Positions 48,172 to 57,225 of a stretch of DNA of 64,000 bases are shown piece after piece. Source of the DNA: Limnohabitans sp. INBF002 (GTDB lineage: Bacteria > Pseudomonadota > Gammaproteobacteria > Burkholderiales > Burkholderiaceae_C); assembly GCF_027924905.1 (NCBI RefSeq), contig NZ_AP027055.1:2108001-2172000 (forward strand), read 5' to 3'. The notes beneath the pieces were generated by a model. That model saw only the letters and a list, made by a program, of their open reading frames with translations. It ran no database searches and had not been told where the DNA came from. The position numbers and the translations under genes were made by a program. How positions within the stretch are numbered: the first letter of the stretch is position 1; each line of letters starts with the position of its first letter.

Positions 48172-48215
48172 AGACCTTCGGTCTTGGCCTAAGCCCTTCC
48201 GATTAAGCGCCCACC

Positions 48216-49067
48216 GTGCAACCTGCTGACACCACCCTGCCCAACGACGAGGCAACCCCTGCCTCGGTCATGCCCGAGGTGGTTGACCACGTGGCCGTGG
48301 CCCGCCTGTATGGCGAGCCGCTGTTTGCCATGCCGCAGGATTTGTACATCCCGCCTGATGCGCTCGAAGTTTTCCTTGAGGCCTTCCAAGGCCCGCTGGA
48401 TTTGCTGCTGTACCTCATCCGCAAGCAAAACTTCAACATCCTCGACATCCCCATGGCCGCGCTCACGCGCCAGTACCTGAGCTATGTGGACGAAATTCGC
48501 ACGCGTAACCTAGAGTTGGCCGCCGAATACCTGCTGATGGCCGCCATGCTGATTGAAATCAAATCACGCATGCTGCTGCCGCCCAAGAAGGTGGCAGAAG
48601 GCCAAGAGCCCGAAGACCCTCGCGCCGAGCTGGTGCGCCGCCTGCTCGAGTACGAGCAAATGAAACTGGCAGCCGCCAAGCTCAACGAAGTGCCGCAATT
48701 TGGTCGCGACTTTCTGCGCGCGCAGGTGTTCATTGAGCAGTCATTGCAGCCACGTTTCCCCGATGTACACGTGGTCGAGCTGCAACAAGCTTGGGCCGAT
48801 ATCTTGAAGCGTGCCAAGCTGGTGCAACACCACAAAATCAGCCGCGAAGAACTGTCTGTGCGCGAGCACATGAGCATTGTTTTGAGAAAACTCCAAGGCC
48901 AACGCTTTGTCGAGTTTGAAAAACTGTTCGAACCCACACAAGGCGTGCCCGTGCTGGTGGTGACCTTCATTGCCTTGCTCGAGCTGGCCAAAGAAACGCT
49001 GATTGAAATCACGCAGGCCGAGGCTTTCGCGCCTATTTATGTGCGCTTGGCTTACACACCCACGTAA
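48216..49067 (+). CDS. scpA: Segregation and condensation protein A
   Basis: A 283-residue kleisin that bridges SMC heads for chromosome condensation. The N-terminal SMC-binding helix is in [23 protein letters not shown] (read in two parts, about residues 57-79), followed by the helical segment [19 protein letters not shown]. The C-terminal winged helix ends at [20 protein letters not shown]. The start is a GTG; a later ATG at 48270 is possible. No scpB is in view. Confidence 0.94.
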   Translation: MQPADTTLPNDEATPASVMPEVVDHVAVARLYGEPLFAMPQDLYIPPDALEVFLEAFQGPLDLLLYLIRKQNFNILDIPMAALTRQYLSYVDEIRTRNLELAAEYLLMAAMLIEIKSRMLLPPKKVAEGQEPEDPRAELVRRLLEYEQMKLAAAKLNEVPQFGRDFLRAQVFIEQSLQPRFPDVHVVELQQAWADILKRAKLVQHHKISREELSVREHMSIVLRKLQGQRFVEFEKLFEPTQGVPVLVVTFIALLELAKETLIEITQAEAFAPIYVRLAYTPT

Positions 49068-49117
49068 ACTCCAAATCTTCTCGGCAACACAGGACTGGCT
49101 TTGCGCCATATCGTTCT

Positions 49118-49990
49118 ATGAGCAACACCAACGCTTCGCCCTACGGCACTTTGCCCCCCGCTTCGCCCGTTGCAGCCCGCAAGCCCATCAGCTTGCCCCG
49201 CTTGAACGAGCTGCGCGCACGCGGTGAAAAAATCACCATGCTCACGGCCTACGACGCCACCTTTGCCGCCGTGGCCGATGCCGCGGGTGTGGAATGCATT
49301 TTGGTGGGCGACTCGCTGGGCATGGTGTGCCAAGGCCTCACCAGCACCGTGGGCGTGACGCTAGACACCATGCGCTACCACGTGGAGAGCGTGGCCCGCG
49401 GCATCCGCCGCGTGCAAGGCACCGCGTGGATCATTGGCGACCTGCCCTTTGGCAGCTACCAAGAGTCCAAAGAACAAGCCCTGCGCAGTGCCACGGTTCT
49501 GATGCAAGCGGGTGCTCACATGGTGAAGCTCGAAGGTGGCGGCTGGACCACCGACGTCGTGCACTTCCTGGTCGAACGCGGCATCCCTGTGTGCGCGCAT
49601 TTGGGCCTCACCCCACAAACCGTTCACGCCTTAGGCGGCTACCGAGTGCAAGGCCGCGGCGAGTCGGCCACGCAACTGCGCCAAGAAGCCCTCGCCCTGC
49701 AAGACGCAGGTGCCACCATGGTGGTGCTGGAAATGGTGCCCCAGCCCCTGTCGACTGCCCTGACCCAAGAGCTACCCACCTGCCACACCATTGGCATTGG
49801 CGCGGGCAACGGCACGGCCGGCCAAGTGCTGGTCATGCACGACATGCTGGGCGTCAACTTGGGCAAGAACCCCAAATTCGTTCACAACTTCATGGAAGGC
49901 CATGCCAGCGTGCTGGACGCCATGAGCGCCTATGTGGTCGCCGTCAAAAACGGCACCTTTCCCGACAACGCCAAACACGCTTGGGTCTAA
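49118..49990 (+). CDS. panB: 3-methyl-2-oxobutanoate hydroxymethyltransferase
   Basis: A 290-residue TIM-barrel enzyme making ketopantoate in pantothenate synthesis. Typical parts: [48 protein letters not shown] and the C-terminal [20 protein letters not shown]. Length is slightly above average. panC begins 1 bp after its stop. Confidence 0.96.
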   Translation: MSNTNASPYGTLPPASPVAARKPISLPRLNELRARGEKITMLTAYDATFAAVADAAGVECILVGDSLGMVCQGLTSTVGVTLDTMRYHVESVARGIRRVQGTAWIIGDLPFGSYQESKEQALRSATVLMQAGAHMVKLEGGGWTTDVVHFLVERGIPVCAHLGLTPQTVHALGGYRVQGRGESATQLRQEALALQDAGATMVVLEMVPQPLSTALTQELPTCHTIGIGAGNGTAGQVLVMHDMLGVNLGKNPKFVHNFMEGHASVLDAMSAYVVAVKNGTFPDNAKHAWV

Positions 49991-49991
49991 T

Positions 49992-50855
49992 TTGCAAATC
50001 GTTCACACCCTCGCGGACCTGCGCCGCACCTTAAAGCCCGCCGCCCTGCGCGCCTTTGTGCCCACCATGGGCAACCTGCACCAAGGCCACTTAGAGCTGA
50101 TGCAAATGGCTCGCCAAGAGGTTGATAAACGCACCGAAAAAGGCGGCATGACCGTGGCCAGCATCTTCGTCAACCGCCTGCAATTTGGCCCCAACGAAGA
50201 CTTTGACACCTACCCCCGCACGTTTGAAAACGACTGCGCGCTTCTAGAAGCCAACGGCTGTGACGTGGTGTTTGCCCCATCTGAAAAAGACCTCTACCCA
50301 GAACCTCAAGTGTTCAAGGTACACCCGCCGCCTGAGCTGGCCGACATCTTGGAAGGCGCGTTCCGCCCCGGCTTCTTTGTGGGCGTGAGCACCGTGGTGC
50401 ACAAACTCTTCAACATCGTGCAGCCCGACTTGGCCGTGTTTGGCAAGAAGGACTACCAACAACTCATGGTCATCCGCCGCATGGTGCAGCAAATGGCCTT
50501 ACCCATCGAGATCATCGGTGGCGAAACCCGCCGCGCTGAAGACGGCTTGGCTTTGAGTTCACGCAACGGCTACCTGAGTGCCGAAGAACGCGCCGAGGCT
50601 GTGCAGCTGTCTATCGCGTTGAAGGGTTTGGCTGCGGTGGCCCGTGCGGGCAATGCCGCTGGTCAGCTGGATGTGGCGGCTGCCGAAGCCGCTGCCATGG
50701 AAGCCCTGCGCCAACGCGGCTGGGCGCCAGACTACATCACCCTGCGCCGCCAGCATGACTTGTCGCCTGTGAACGGCCCATGCGCTGAACCGCTGGTGGT
50801 GTTGGGTGCAGCTAAGTTGGGTAAGACGCGGTTGATTGATAACCTCGAAGTTTGA
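49992..50855 (+). CDS. panC: Pantothenate synthetase (TTG start)
   Basis: A 287-residue ATP-dependent ligase of beta-alanine and pantoate. It has the nucleotide-binding [44 protein letters not shown] and the [12 protein letters not shown] block. The only start that matches the family N-terminus ([13 protein letters not shown]) is a TTG one base after the panB stop; the longer frame reads back through panB. Translational coupling to panB is likely. Confidence 0.95.
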   Translation: MQIVHTLADLRRTLKPAALRAFVPTMGNLHQGHLELMQMARQEVDKRTEKGGMTVASIFVNRLQFGPNEDFDTYPRTFENDCALLEANGCDVVFAPSEKDLYPEPQVFKVHPPPELADILEGAFRPGFFVGVSTVVHKLFNIVQPDLAVFGKKDYQQLMVIRRMVQQMALPIEIIGGETRRAEDGLALSSRNGYLSAEERAEAVQLSIALKGLAAVARAGNAAGQLDVAAAEAAAMEALRQRGWAPDYITLRRQHDLSPVNGPCAEPLVVLGAAKLGKTRLIDNLEV

Positions 50856-50906
50856 GTTCCTATTCGGCTTGGTTGTGGGTGTTCGTGGGGTTTTTCTCCG
50901 GCTAGG

Positions 50907-50984
50907 GTCGCGTGCGTGAGGTGCGGCGGCCGCCTCATGCTGGAGTACCAGAAATCGTTGGCCGCCGCACCTCACGCACACGAC
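50907..50984 (+). repeat. Hairpin element 1 with conserved 28-nt loop
   Basis: A perfect 20-bp inverted repeat: left arm 50912-50931 starting GTGCGTGAGGTG, right arm 50960-50979. It extends to 25 bp with one mismatch (50911/50980). The 28-nt loop (50932-50959) contains CTGGAGTACCAGAAATCGT and can fold an inner CTGG-AGTA-CCAG hairpin. It begins 52 nt after the panC stop. Its loop is nearly identical to that of element 2, but its stem is unrelated. Confidence 0.92.
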
Positions 50985-51080
50985 ATCGTTGGATAGAAAA
51001 ATTCCAGCTCAAAACAACGCAACATCAAAGCAATTGAATTGCGCCAGAAACAGTCAACCCACACGTCTGCAAGCCGCAGT

Positions 51081-51158
51081 CTTCTTGTCTAGTGAATAGG
51101 CAGGTGACGATTTCTGGTACCCCAGCATGAGGAACCTGCCTATTCACTAGGCAAGAAG
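51081..51158 (-). repeat. Hairpin element 2 with the same loop, opposite orientation
   Basis: A 25-bp inverted repeat with one mismatch: left arm 51081-51105 beginning CTTCTTGTCTAG, right arm 51134-51158. The 28-nt loop (51106-51133), read on the minus strand, contains CTGGGGTACCAGAAATCGT and matches the loop of element 1 at 25 of 28 positions. It begins 17 nt after the gpsA stop in the gpsA direction. Each arm itself contains GCCTATTCACTAGGC or its near copy, a small palindrome. Confidence 0.92.
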
Positions 51159-51175
51159 CGAGCACAGCAAAAAAG

Positions 51176-52201
51176 CTATTCGCCCTTAGCCCCACGCCCC
51201 ATCAACAAAGCCACCGCCTGCGCGGGTGTGATGTGCCCGTCGAGCAAGGACACCACCGCCTGAGCAATCGGCATGTCCACACCGAGGTGCTGCGCCCGTT
51301 GCACCACGGTGCGGGCGCAATACACACCTTCGGCCACGTGGCCGAGTGAATCCACCGCTTGCTGCAGGGTCATACCTTGAGCCAAGGCCAAGCCCACTTT
51401 GCGGTTGCGGCTCAGGTCGCCTGTGGCGGTGAGCACCAAGTCGCCCAAGCCCGACAAGCCCATGAAGGTTTCGGTCTTGGCGCCCAGTGCCACGCCTAAG
51501 CGGGTGATTTCGGCCAAGCCGCGTGTGATGAGTGCAGCGCGTGCGTTGAGGCCCAGTTGCAAGCCATCGCACAAACCGGTGGCGATGGCCAACACGTTTT
51601 TCACCGCGCCGCCTACTTCCACGCCCACGATGTCGTCGTTGGCGTACACGCGCAGGCTGTTGTTGTGAAAGGCTTGCACCATGGCATCGCGGGCTGCGGC
51701 ATCGTCGCTGGCGGCCACCAAGGCGGTGGGCATGCCGCGGGCCACTTCTTGCGCGAAGCTGGGGCCACTGAGTGCGCCACCGCGCAAGGCGGGGGCCACT
51801 TGGGCTTTGACTTCGTGGGCCATCAAGCCAACGCCACTTTGTGACGCATCAGCAGTTGATGTACCAGGCTGCGCCGCTTCAAAGCCTTTGCACAGCCACG
51901 CCACAGGCACGGTGCTGCCCAGGATAGGCGCGAGCTGCGTGAGCATGCCACGCAGGCTGCTCATGGGCGAGCCGATGACCACCAAATCTTGCTCGGCCAA
52001 CCAGGGGCCGAGCGGCTCCGAAGACACTTGCACGCCTGCGGTGAAGGGCAAGTCAGGCAAGTAGCGCGTGTTCACGCGCTCGGCTTGCATGGCTTGGGCT
52101 TGGGGCACATCACGGGCCCACAGCGTCACGGTGTGGTGTGCGCCAGCGTTGATCGCCAGCGCTGTGCCCCACGCGCCTGCACCTAAAACGGCAATCTTCA
52201 T
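51176..52201 (-). CDS. gpsA: NAD(P)H-dependent glycerol-3-phosphate dehydrogenase
   Basis: A 341-residue enzyme making sn-glycerol-3-phosphate for phospholipids. It has the N-terminal Rossmann motif [12 protein letters not shown] (about residues 4-15), the catalytic-lysine region [20 protein letters not shown] and the substrate loop [12 protein letters not shown]. It is the last gene of the rhodanese-grxC-secB-gpsA run and starts 21 bp after secB. Confidence 0.97.
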   Translation of the reverse strand: MKIAVLGAGAWGTALAINAGAHHTVTLWARDVPQAQAMQAERVNTRYLPDLPFTAGVQVSSEPLGPWLAEQDLVVIGSPMSSLRGMLTQLAPILGSTVPVAWLCKGFEAAQPGTSTADASQSGVGLMAHEVKAQVAPALRGGALSGPSFAQEVARGMPTALVAASDDAAARDAMVQAFHNNSLRVYANDDIVGVEVGGAVKNVLAIATGLCDGLQLGLNARAALITRGLAEITRLGVALGAKTETFMGLSGLGDLVLTATGDLSRNRKVGLALAQGMTLQQAVDSLGHVAEGVYCARTVVQRAQHLGVDMPIAQAVVSLLDGHITPAQAVALLMGRGAKGE

Positions 52202-52222
52202 GTCGACGGCCTGCGTGTGAAA

Positions 52223-52669
52223 TTACTGAACTGAGGCAGCCGCTTGTTGCTGCTGTTGTTCGTACATGGCTTGGAAGTTGATTTCGGCCAAGTGCACAGG
52301 TGGGAAGCCCGCGCGTTGAATCACGTCCGCCACGTTGCCGCGCAGGTAGGGGTAAATGATTTGTGGGCAAGCGATGCCGATGACGGGGCCCATTTGGTCT
52401 TCAGGCAAGTTGCGCACTTCGAAAATGCCAGCTTGCTTGGCTTCGACCAAGAACACGGTTTTGTCTTCAAGCTTGGTGGTCACCGTGGCTGTCACGGTCA
52501 CTTCGACGATGCCATCGGCCACTTGTTCCATCCCCACACCCAACTGGATGTCCACCGAAGGTTGCTCAGTGCTGGTCAGGATGGCGGGAGAGTTGGGTTG
52601 CTCCAAAGACAGGTCTTTCAAATAGACGCGTTGAATTTGAAAAACTGGCGTGGCTTGTTCGTCTGACAT
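52223..52669 (-). CDS. secB: Protein-export chaperone SecB
   Basis: A 148-residue tetrameric cytosolic chaperone that keeps preproteins unfolded and delivers them to SecA. Family segments: [19 protein letters not shown] (about residues 10-28) and the C-terminal [20 protein letters not shown] with [11 protein letters not shown]. Length is standard. Confidence 0.97.
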   Translation of the reverse strand: MSDEQATPVFQIQRVYLKDLSLEQPNSPAILTSTEQPSVDIQLGVGMEQVADGIVEVTVTATVTTKLEDKTVFLVEAKQAGIFEVRNLPEDQMGPVIGIACPQIIYPYLRGNVADVIQRAGFPPVHLAEINFQAMYEQQQQQAAASVQ

Positions 52670-52685
52670 GGTTATTTCCTAAAAC

Positions 52686-52721
52686 AAAAAAATGCCCGCA
52701 TCGGCAATACCGAAGCGGGCA
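52686..52721 (-). terminator. Intrinsic terminator between grxC and secB
   Basis: On the minus strand the stem TGCCCGC-TTCGG / CCGA-TGCGGGCA is followed by seven T. It lies inside the otherwise operon-like run, so grxC transcripts partly stop here and secB-gpsA probably have their own promoter in the remaining ~15 bp or rely on read-through. Confidence 0.88.
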
Positions 52722-52750
52722 GCAAATCGGGATGGCTGAATTATGTCAGC

Positions 52751-53008
52751 TCAAGATTGCAACAAAGGCAGCAAACCGCCTTTGGCGTCAAGCGCCACCA
52801 AATCGTCGCAACCACCCACGTGTGTGTCGCCAATGAAGATTTGCGGCACGGTACGGCGGCCCGTGATTTGCATCATGTGGGCACGCGCCTCGGGGTCGGT
52901 GTCGATGCGCACTTCTTCAATGTGGGCCACGCCCTTGGCAGTCAGCAGCTGCTTAGCGCGAATGCAGTAGGGGCAAACGGCGGTGGTGTACATCTTGACG
53001 GTTGACAT
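52751..53008 (-). CDS. grxC: Glutaredoxin 3
   Basis: An 85-residue glutathione-dependent thiol oxidoreductase with the dithiol active site CPYC (MYTTAVCPYCIRAKQLL, C12 and C15), the cis-proline region RRTVPQIFIGDTHVGGCDDL and normal length. Same neighbourhood as in E. coli. Confidence 0.97.
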   Translation of the reverse strand: MSTVKMYTTAVCPYCIRAKQLLTAKGVAHIEEVRIDTDPEARAHMMQITGRRTVPQIFIGDTHVGGCDDLVALDAKGGLLPLLQS

Positions 53009-53042
53009 GGCGTTCTTTCTCAGGTGATTTGGCTTGGGCTAA

Positions 53043-53450
53043 TTAAGCTTTAGCGATGGGCAGGTTAGCTTCTTTCCAAGCTTTCAGCCCGCCGTGCAAG
53101 GAATGCACCTTCTCGTAGCCCAGTTTTTGCGCAATGGCTTGGGCACGCTTAGAACGCGCACCCGCCGCACACACCATGATGACGGGGGTGCTTTTGTTTT
53201 TCACGGCCTTGTCCAAACGGGCTTCCAGCTCGTCCAAAGGCACGTTCACCGCGCCTTTGATGTGGCTTTGGGCAAACTCGTCTGCGCCGCACACATCAAT
53301 CACCACGCCTTTTTCGCGGTTCATGCATTGCACCGCTTCTGTGGGCGAAATACCGGTGGCTGCAGCGCCTTGCACCACGGGCAGCAGCAAAAAGAAACCA
53401 CTGCTCAGGGCAATGGCCATCAACATCCAGTTGTCGAGAATAAATTTCAC
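53043..53450 (-). CDS. Membrane-anchored rhodanese-domain protein (YibN-like)
   Basis: A 135-residue protein with an N-terminal membrane segment (MLMAIALSSGFFLLLPVVQG, residues 9-28) and a single rhodanese domain whose active loop is VCAAGARS (C94). The domain would face the cytoplasm or periplasm depending on topology. Its position before grxC-secB-gpsA matches E. coli yibN. Confidence 0.93.
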   Translation of the reverse strand: MKFILDNWMLMAIALSSGFFLLLPVVQGAAATGISPTEAVQCMNREKGVVIDVCGADEFAQSHIKGAVNVPLDELEARLDKAVKNKSTPVIMVCAAGARSKRAQAIAQKLGYEKVHSLHGGLKAWKEANLPIAKA

Positions 53451-53541
53451 GGGGAATCCAGTTCAGGGGGTTAAAAGTATCGAGTCAGGGCAGCATTCTA
53501 AAATCACGGCCAATCTTTCACTGACTCTGTTGATTTAAACC

Positions 53542-54285
53542 ATGTACAAGCTCGTATTAATCCGCCACGGCGAATCCACCTGGAACCTTGAAAACCGCTT
53601 CACCGGCTGGACCGACGTGGACCTGACCCCCACTGGCATCGAACAAGCCAAGAACGCAGGCAAGCTGCTCAAGGCCGAAGGCTACGAGTTTGACGTGGCC
53701 TACACGAGCGTTTTGAAGCGCGCCATTCGCACTCTGTACCTCGCGTTGGACGAGATGGACTGCACTTGGTTGCCCGTGGTCAAAAGCTGGCGCTTGAACG
53801 AGCGCCACTACGGCGGCTTGCAAGGTTTGAACAAAGCCGACATGGCCAAACAATACGGCGACGACCAAGTGCTGATCTGGCGCCGCAGCTACGACACGCC
53901 ACCTCCCGAACTCGAAGCAACCGACCCTCGCAGCGAACGCGGCGACCCCCGCTACGCCAAGCTCGACCCCGCGCAAGTGCCGCTGACCGAGTGTTTGAAA
54001 GACACCGTGGCCCGCGTCATCCCGTTCTGGAACGAGTCGATGGCCCCAGCCATCAAGGCTGGCAAGCGCATCGTGGTGGCCGCACACGGCAACTCGATCC
54101 GTGCGCTGATCAAATACCTCGATGGCATCAGCGACAGCGACATCGTGGGCTTGAATATCCCCAACGGCATCCCACTTGTGTATGAGCTGGACGAGAACCT
54201 CAAGCCCATCCGTCACTACTATTTGGGCGATGCCGAAGCGGCGGCCAAAGCCGCTGCCTCAGTGGCCACACAAGGCAAAGCCTAA
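53542..54285 (+). CDS. gpmA: 2,3-bisphosphoglycerate-dependent phosphoglycerate mutase
   Basis: A 247-residue glycolytic enzyme interconverting 3- and 2-phosphoglycerate. The phosphohistidine motif [12 protein letters not shown] is at residues 4-15, [14 protein letters not shown] carries the second active-site block, and [14 protein letters not shown] supplies the second histidine. Length is standard. Divergent from the rhodanese gene. Confidence 0.97.
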   Translation: MYKLVLIRHGESTWNLENRFTGWTDVDLTPTGIEQAKNAGKLLKAEGYEFDVAYTSVLKRAIRTLYLALDEMDCTWLPVVKSWRLNERHYGGLQGLNKADMAKQYGDDQVLIWRRSYDTPPPELEATDPRSERGDPRYAKLDPAQVPLTECLKDTVARVIPFWNESMAPAIKAGKRIVVAAHGNSIRALIKYLDGISDSDIVGLNIPNGIPLVYELDENLKPIRHYYLGDAEAAAKAAASVATQGKA

Positions 54286-54294
54286 TCGTCCTAC

Positions 54295-54323
54295 ATATAG
54301 CGCGCCTTCTAGGCGCGTTGTAT
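54295..54323 (+). terminator. Hairpin between gpmA and ctpA
   Basis: The stem CGCGCC / GGCGCG around a 5-base loop is extended by AU/GU pairs on both sides (54295-54300 with 54318-54323). It could be a weak terminator for gpmA or a 5'-leader structure of ctpA. The following T-rich tract is interrupted (TTGTATATT). Confidence 0.45.
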
Positions 54324-54362
54324 ATTGAGCACCTACTAAATTTGTCCATTCTCGAAGGCCAC

Positions 54363-55823
54363 ATGCGTCAAAAATTCAAGATTGCAGGCTGGGTCGCCAT
54401 CGGCGCCCTGACCGGCGCACTGACCACCGTCTCGCTGCAAACCGCTGCACGCGCCAACATGGCGCCCCTGCCGCTGGAAGAGCTGCAGCAACTCGCTGCT
54501 GTGTTCAGCATGGTCAAGAGCGACTACGTCGAGCCCGTGGACGAGAAGAAACTCATCAGCGACGCCATCACCGGCATGGTCGCCAGCCTCGACCCGCATT
54601 CGCAGTATTACGACAAGAAGTCTTTCAAAGAATTCCGCGAAGGCACCACCGGCCGCTTTGTAGGTGTGGGCATTGAGATCACGCAAGAAGAAGGTCTGAT
54701 CAAAATTGTGTCGCCTATCGAGGGCTCACCCGCTTTTCGGGGTGGCATCAAGTCGGGTGACATGATCACCAAGATTGACGACACCGCTGTCAAAGGCCTG
54801 TCGCTCAATGACGCCGTCAAACGCATGCGCGGCGAGCCAGGCACCAAGGTCATGTTGACCATCTACCGCAAAGATGAAAACCGCACCTTCCCCGTGAACA
54901 TCATTCGCGAGGAAATCAAGACCCAAAGCGTCAAAGGCAAAGTGATGGAACCCGGCTACGGCTGGATTCGCCTGAGTCAGTTCCAAGACCGCTCGGTGGA
55001 CGACTTCACCAAGAAGCTCGAAGAAATCTACAAACAAGAACCCAAACTCAAAGGCGTGGTGCTAGACCTGCGCAACGACCCCGGTGGTTTGTTAGACGCT
55101 GCCGTGGCGGTGTCTGCCGTGTTCTTGCCTGAGAACATCAACGTGGTGTCTACCAACGGCCAATTGGCTGAGAGTAAATTTATTTACAAGGCCTCTCCCG
55201 AGTTTTACCGCCGCAACGGTGGCAGCGACCCTGTGGCCCGCTTGCACCAAGCCACAAAAGGCATTTACCGCACCGTGCCTTTGGTGGTGTTGGTGAACGA
55301 AGGCTCGGCCTCGGCCAGCGAGATCGTGGCCGGTGCTTTGCAAGACCACAAGCGCGCCACCATCATGGGCAGCCAGACCTTTGGCAAAGGCTCGGTGCAA
55401 ACCGTGCGCCAGCTGGGTCCAGACACCGCTTTGAAAATCACCACGGCGCGTTACTACACGCCCAATGGCCGCAGCATCCAAGCCAAAGGCATCGTGCCGG
55501 ACGTGTTGCTGGACGACACCGCAGAGGGCAGCCCCTTTGCCATCCTGCGCATGCGTGAGGCTGATTTGGACAAGCACTTGGAAAGCGGTCAAGGCAATGT
55601 CGCCAAAGACAAAGCGCAAGACAAAGAACGTGAAAAGGCCCGCGAAGAAGCCATGAAGCGTTTGGAAGAAGAATCCAAAAAACCAAACAACGAGCGTCGC
55701 CCGCCCGAGTTTGGCAGCGACAAAGACTTCCAACTTGAGCAAGCCATCAAACGCCTCAAAGGCCAACCCGTGTTGGCCAGCAAGACGCAAACCGAGCGTC
55801 CTGCTGAGAAAAAAGAGAAATAA
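54363..55823 (+). CDS. ctpA: Carboxy-terminal processing protease (S41 family)
   Basis: A 486-residue periplasmic serine protease. An N-terminal signal/anchor (FKIAGWVAIGALTGALTTVS, residues 5-24) is followed by a PDZ domain (about 85-170, RFVGVGIEI to VMLTIYRKDE). The catalytic core has S317 in GSASASE and K342 in FGKGSVQ, 25 apart as in characterised CtpA/Prc. The C-terminal tail (from ~410) is highly charged and probably flexible. The start at 54363 has GAAGG upstream. Confidence 0.94.
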   Translation: MRQKFKIAGWVAIGALTGALTTVSLQTAARANMAPLPLEELQQLAAVFSMVKSDYVEPVDEKKLISDAITGMVASLDPHSQYYDKKSFKEFREGTTGRFVGVGIEITQEEGLIKIVSPIEGSPAFRGGIKSGDMITKIDDTAVKGLSLNDAVKRMRGEPGTKVMLTIYRKDENRTFPVNIIREEIKTQSVKGKVMEPGYGWIRLSQFQDRSVDDFTKKLEEIYKQEPKLKGVVLDLRNDPGGLLDAAVAVSAVFLPENINVVSTNGQLAESKFIYKASPEFYRRNGGSDPVARLHQATKGIYRTVPLVVLVNEGSASASEIVAGALQDHKRATIMGSQTFGKGSVQTVRQLGPDTALKITTARYYTPNGRSIQAKGIVPDVLLDDTAEGSPFAILRMREADLDKHLESGQGNVAKDKAQDKEREKAREEAMKRLEEESKKPNNERRPPEFGSDKDFQLEQAIKRLKGQPVLASKTQTERPAEKKEK

Positions 55824-55841
55824 CGCAAGACTGAGTTTGCG

Positions 55842-56594
55842 GTGAACGACGACCAACTGCTGCGCTATTCGCGCCACATCTTGCTTGGCGATGTGGGCAT
55901 CGAAGGCCAGCAGCGCTTGGTCGACAGCCATGTGCTGATCGTCGGCGCAGGCGGTTTAGGCTCTCCGGTGGCGTTGTACCTAGCAGCCAGCGGCGTGGGT
56001 CACATCACGATGGCTGACCACGACGTGGTGGACCTCACCAACCTGCAACGCCAAATCGCCCACACCACCGCCCGTGTGGGCCACCCAAAAGTAGAGTCAG
56101 CCTCGCAAGCCATGCTGGCCCTCAACCCCGAAGTGCGTGTGACCGCGCTGGCCCACAAACTAGACGCCGTCCAGCTCAACGCGCTGGTGCCCACCGTGCA
56201 AGTGGTGGTGGACTGCTGCGACAACTTCGAAACCCGCCAAGCCGTGAACGCCGCGTGTGTGAAGCACCGAGTGCCGCTGGTGTCGGGCGCGGCCATTCGC
56301 ATGGATGGCCAGCTGGCGGTGTACGACACGCGCGATGACAAATCGCCCTGCTACGCCTGCATCTTCCCGCCCGATCAAGCGCCTGAAGAAGTGCTGTGCT
56401 CCACCATGGGCGTGCTCGCACCGCTGGTGGGCGTGATTGGCACCATGCAAGCCATGGAAACGGTCAAGCTCATAACAGGCATGGGCTCGCGCCTAACAGG
56501 CCGCTTGCAAATGCTGGATGGTCGTGGCATGGAATGGCACGAAGTGCGCTTGCAACGCAACGCGAGCTGCCCTGTGTGCGGCGACGAGCACTGA
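55842..56594 (+). CDS. MoeB/ThiF-family adenylyltransferase
   Basis: A 250-residue E1-like enzyme that adenylates the C-terminus of a sulfur-carrier protein such as MoaD or ThiS. It has the N-terminal QLLRYSRHILLGDVGIEGQQ, ATP loop VGAGGLGSPVALYLAASG, NLQRQI, and zinc-binding pairs CYAC (about residue 170) and CPVC near the C-terminus. The start is GTG. MoeB fits best; ThiF is the alternative because neither moa nor thi genes are adjacent. Confidence 0.9.
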   Translation: MNDDQLLRYSRHILLGDVGIEGQQRLVDSHVLIVGAGGLGSPVALYLAASGVGHITMADHDVVDLTNLQRQIAHTTARVGHPKVESASQAMLALNPEVRVTALAHKLDAVQLNALVPTVQVVVDCCDNFETRQAVNAACVKHRVPLVSGAAIRMDGQLAVYDTRDDKSPCYACIFPPDQAPEEVLCSTMGVLAPLVGVIGTMQAMETVKLITGMGSRLTGRLQMLDGRGMEWHEVRLQRNASCPVCGDEH

Positions 56595-56606
56595 GCAACG
56601 CACACC

Positions 56607-57149
56607 TCAGTGCGGCGTATCGGGCGTGGGCAAGTGACACGACCCAAACCGTTTTCTAAACCACCTCGGCTGCAAAGCCCGGCCATCTGAGAACAAACCT
56701 AGGTGCTGCGTTTGCGCTTGCAGCTGCAGCGTCTCATAGGGGCCTGCGTTGTTTTTGTAGCTGTACGACCACGCATAACCCTGCCCCACCATCCAAGCGC
56801 CCACATCGTTGCCTTGGCGCGTGAGCTGCGCCAGCAAACGGCCATAGCTGTCGCGTGTGCGGGCACGCACCTCCACCACTTGGCCTTGCAGCGCGGCGTG
56901 CAATGCGGCGCGTGACTGCGGGCCCCACGGTTGGCAAATCTCGGGCGCGTCGATGCCCAGCAGCCGCACCTTGTGCGCCTCGCCACCTTGCAGCGGTTGC
57001 ACCCACACGGTGTCGCCATCGCTCACGTGTGTGACGATGCCAGGCCATGCATGCGCGAAGGCGGACAGACACAGCAACAACGTGACAAGCATGCAAGCCT
57101 GCAGGCTTTGCGCCGTTGTTGCCATTTGCATGCACCGCGTGAAGTTCAT
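56607..57149 (-). CDS. Exported thermonuclease (SNase-like)
   Basis: A 180-residue secreted nuclease. An N-terminal signal sequence (LQACMLVTLLLCLSAFAHA) precedes the staphylococcal-nuclease OB fold with VSDGDTVWVQ, VRLLGIDAPE (catalytic Arg and Asp) and RDSYGRLLAQL. The start at 57149 is supported by GAGG six bases upstream. It is convergent with the MoeB-like gene. Confidence 0.88.
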   Translation of the reverse strand: MNFTRCMQMATTAQSLQACMLVTLLLCLSAFAHAWPGIVTHVSDGDTVWVQPLQGGEAHKVRLLGIDAPEICQPWGPQSRAALHAALQGQVVEVRARTRDSYGRLLAQLTRQGNDVGAWMVGQGYAWSYSYKNNAGPYETLQLQAQTQHLGLFSDGRALQPRWFRKRFGSCHLPTPDTPH

Positions 57150-57225
57150 CAACCACCTCAAACCAAAAACGGCATTGTGCAAACCATCAAGCAGCAGGGG
57201 GTGAGCCAGCCGTTACGATTAGCGC

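Larger units (their letters stand above)
50856..51175. other. 320-bp non-coding gap between convergent panC and gpsA
   Basis: No plausible gene lies here. Two long hairpin elements occupy about half of it (50907-50984 and 51081-51158), separated by a ~96-bp unremarkable AT-richer spacer. No T-run follows either hairpin, so these are not classical terminators, and no other terminator is obvious. Confidence 0.9.

Noticed and set aside
50907..51158. Integron attC sites or terminators as an explanation of the two hairpins
   Set aside because: There is no integrase or cassette context, the loop rather than the arms is conserved, and no T-run follows either stem on either strand. One GTTGGAT at 50988 matches GTTRRRY but is a weak motif alone.
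50907..51158. CRISPR array
   Set aside because: There are only two repeat units, they are inverted relative to each other, and no cas genes are present.
54295..54323. Strong terminator after gpmA
   Set aside because: The stem is good but the T-tract is interrupted; kept only as a low-confidence hairpin.
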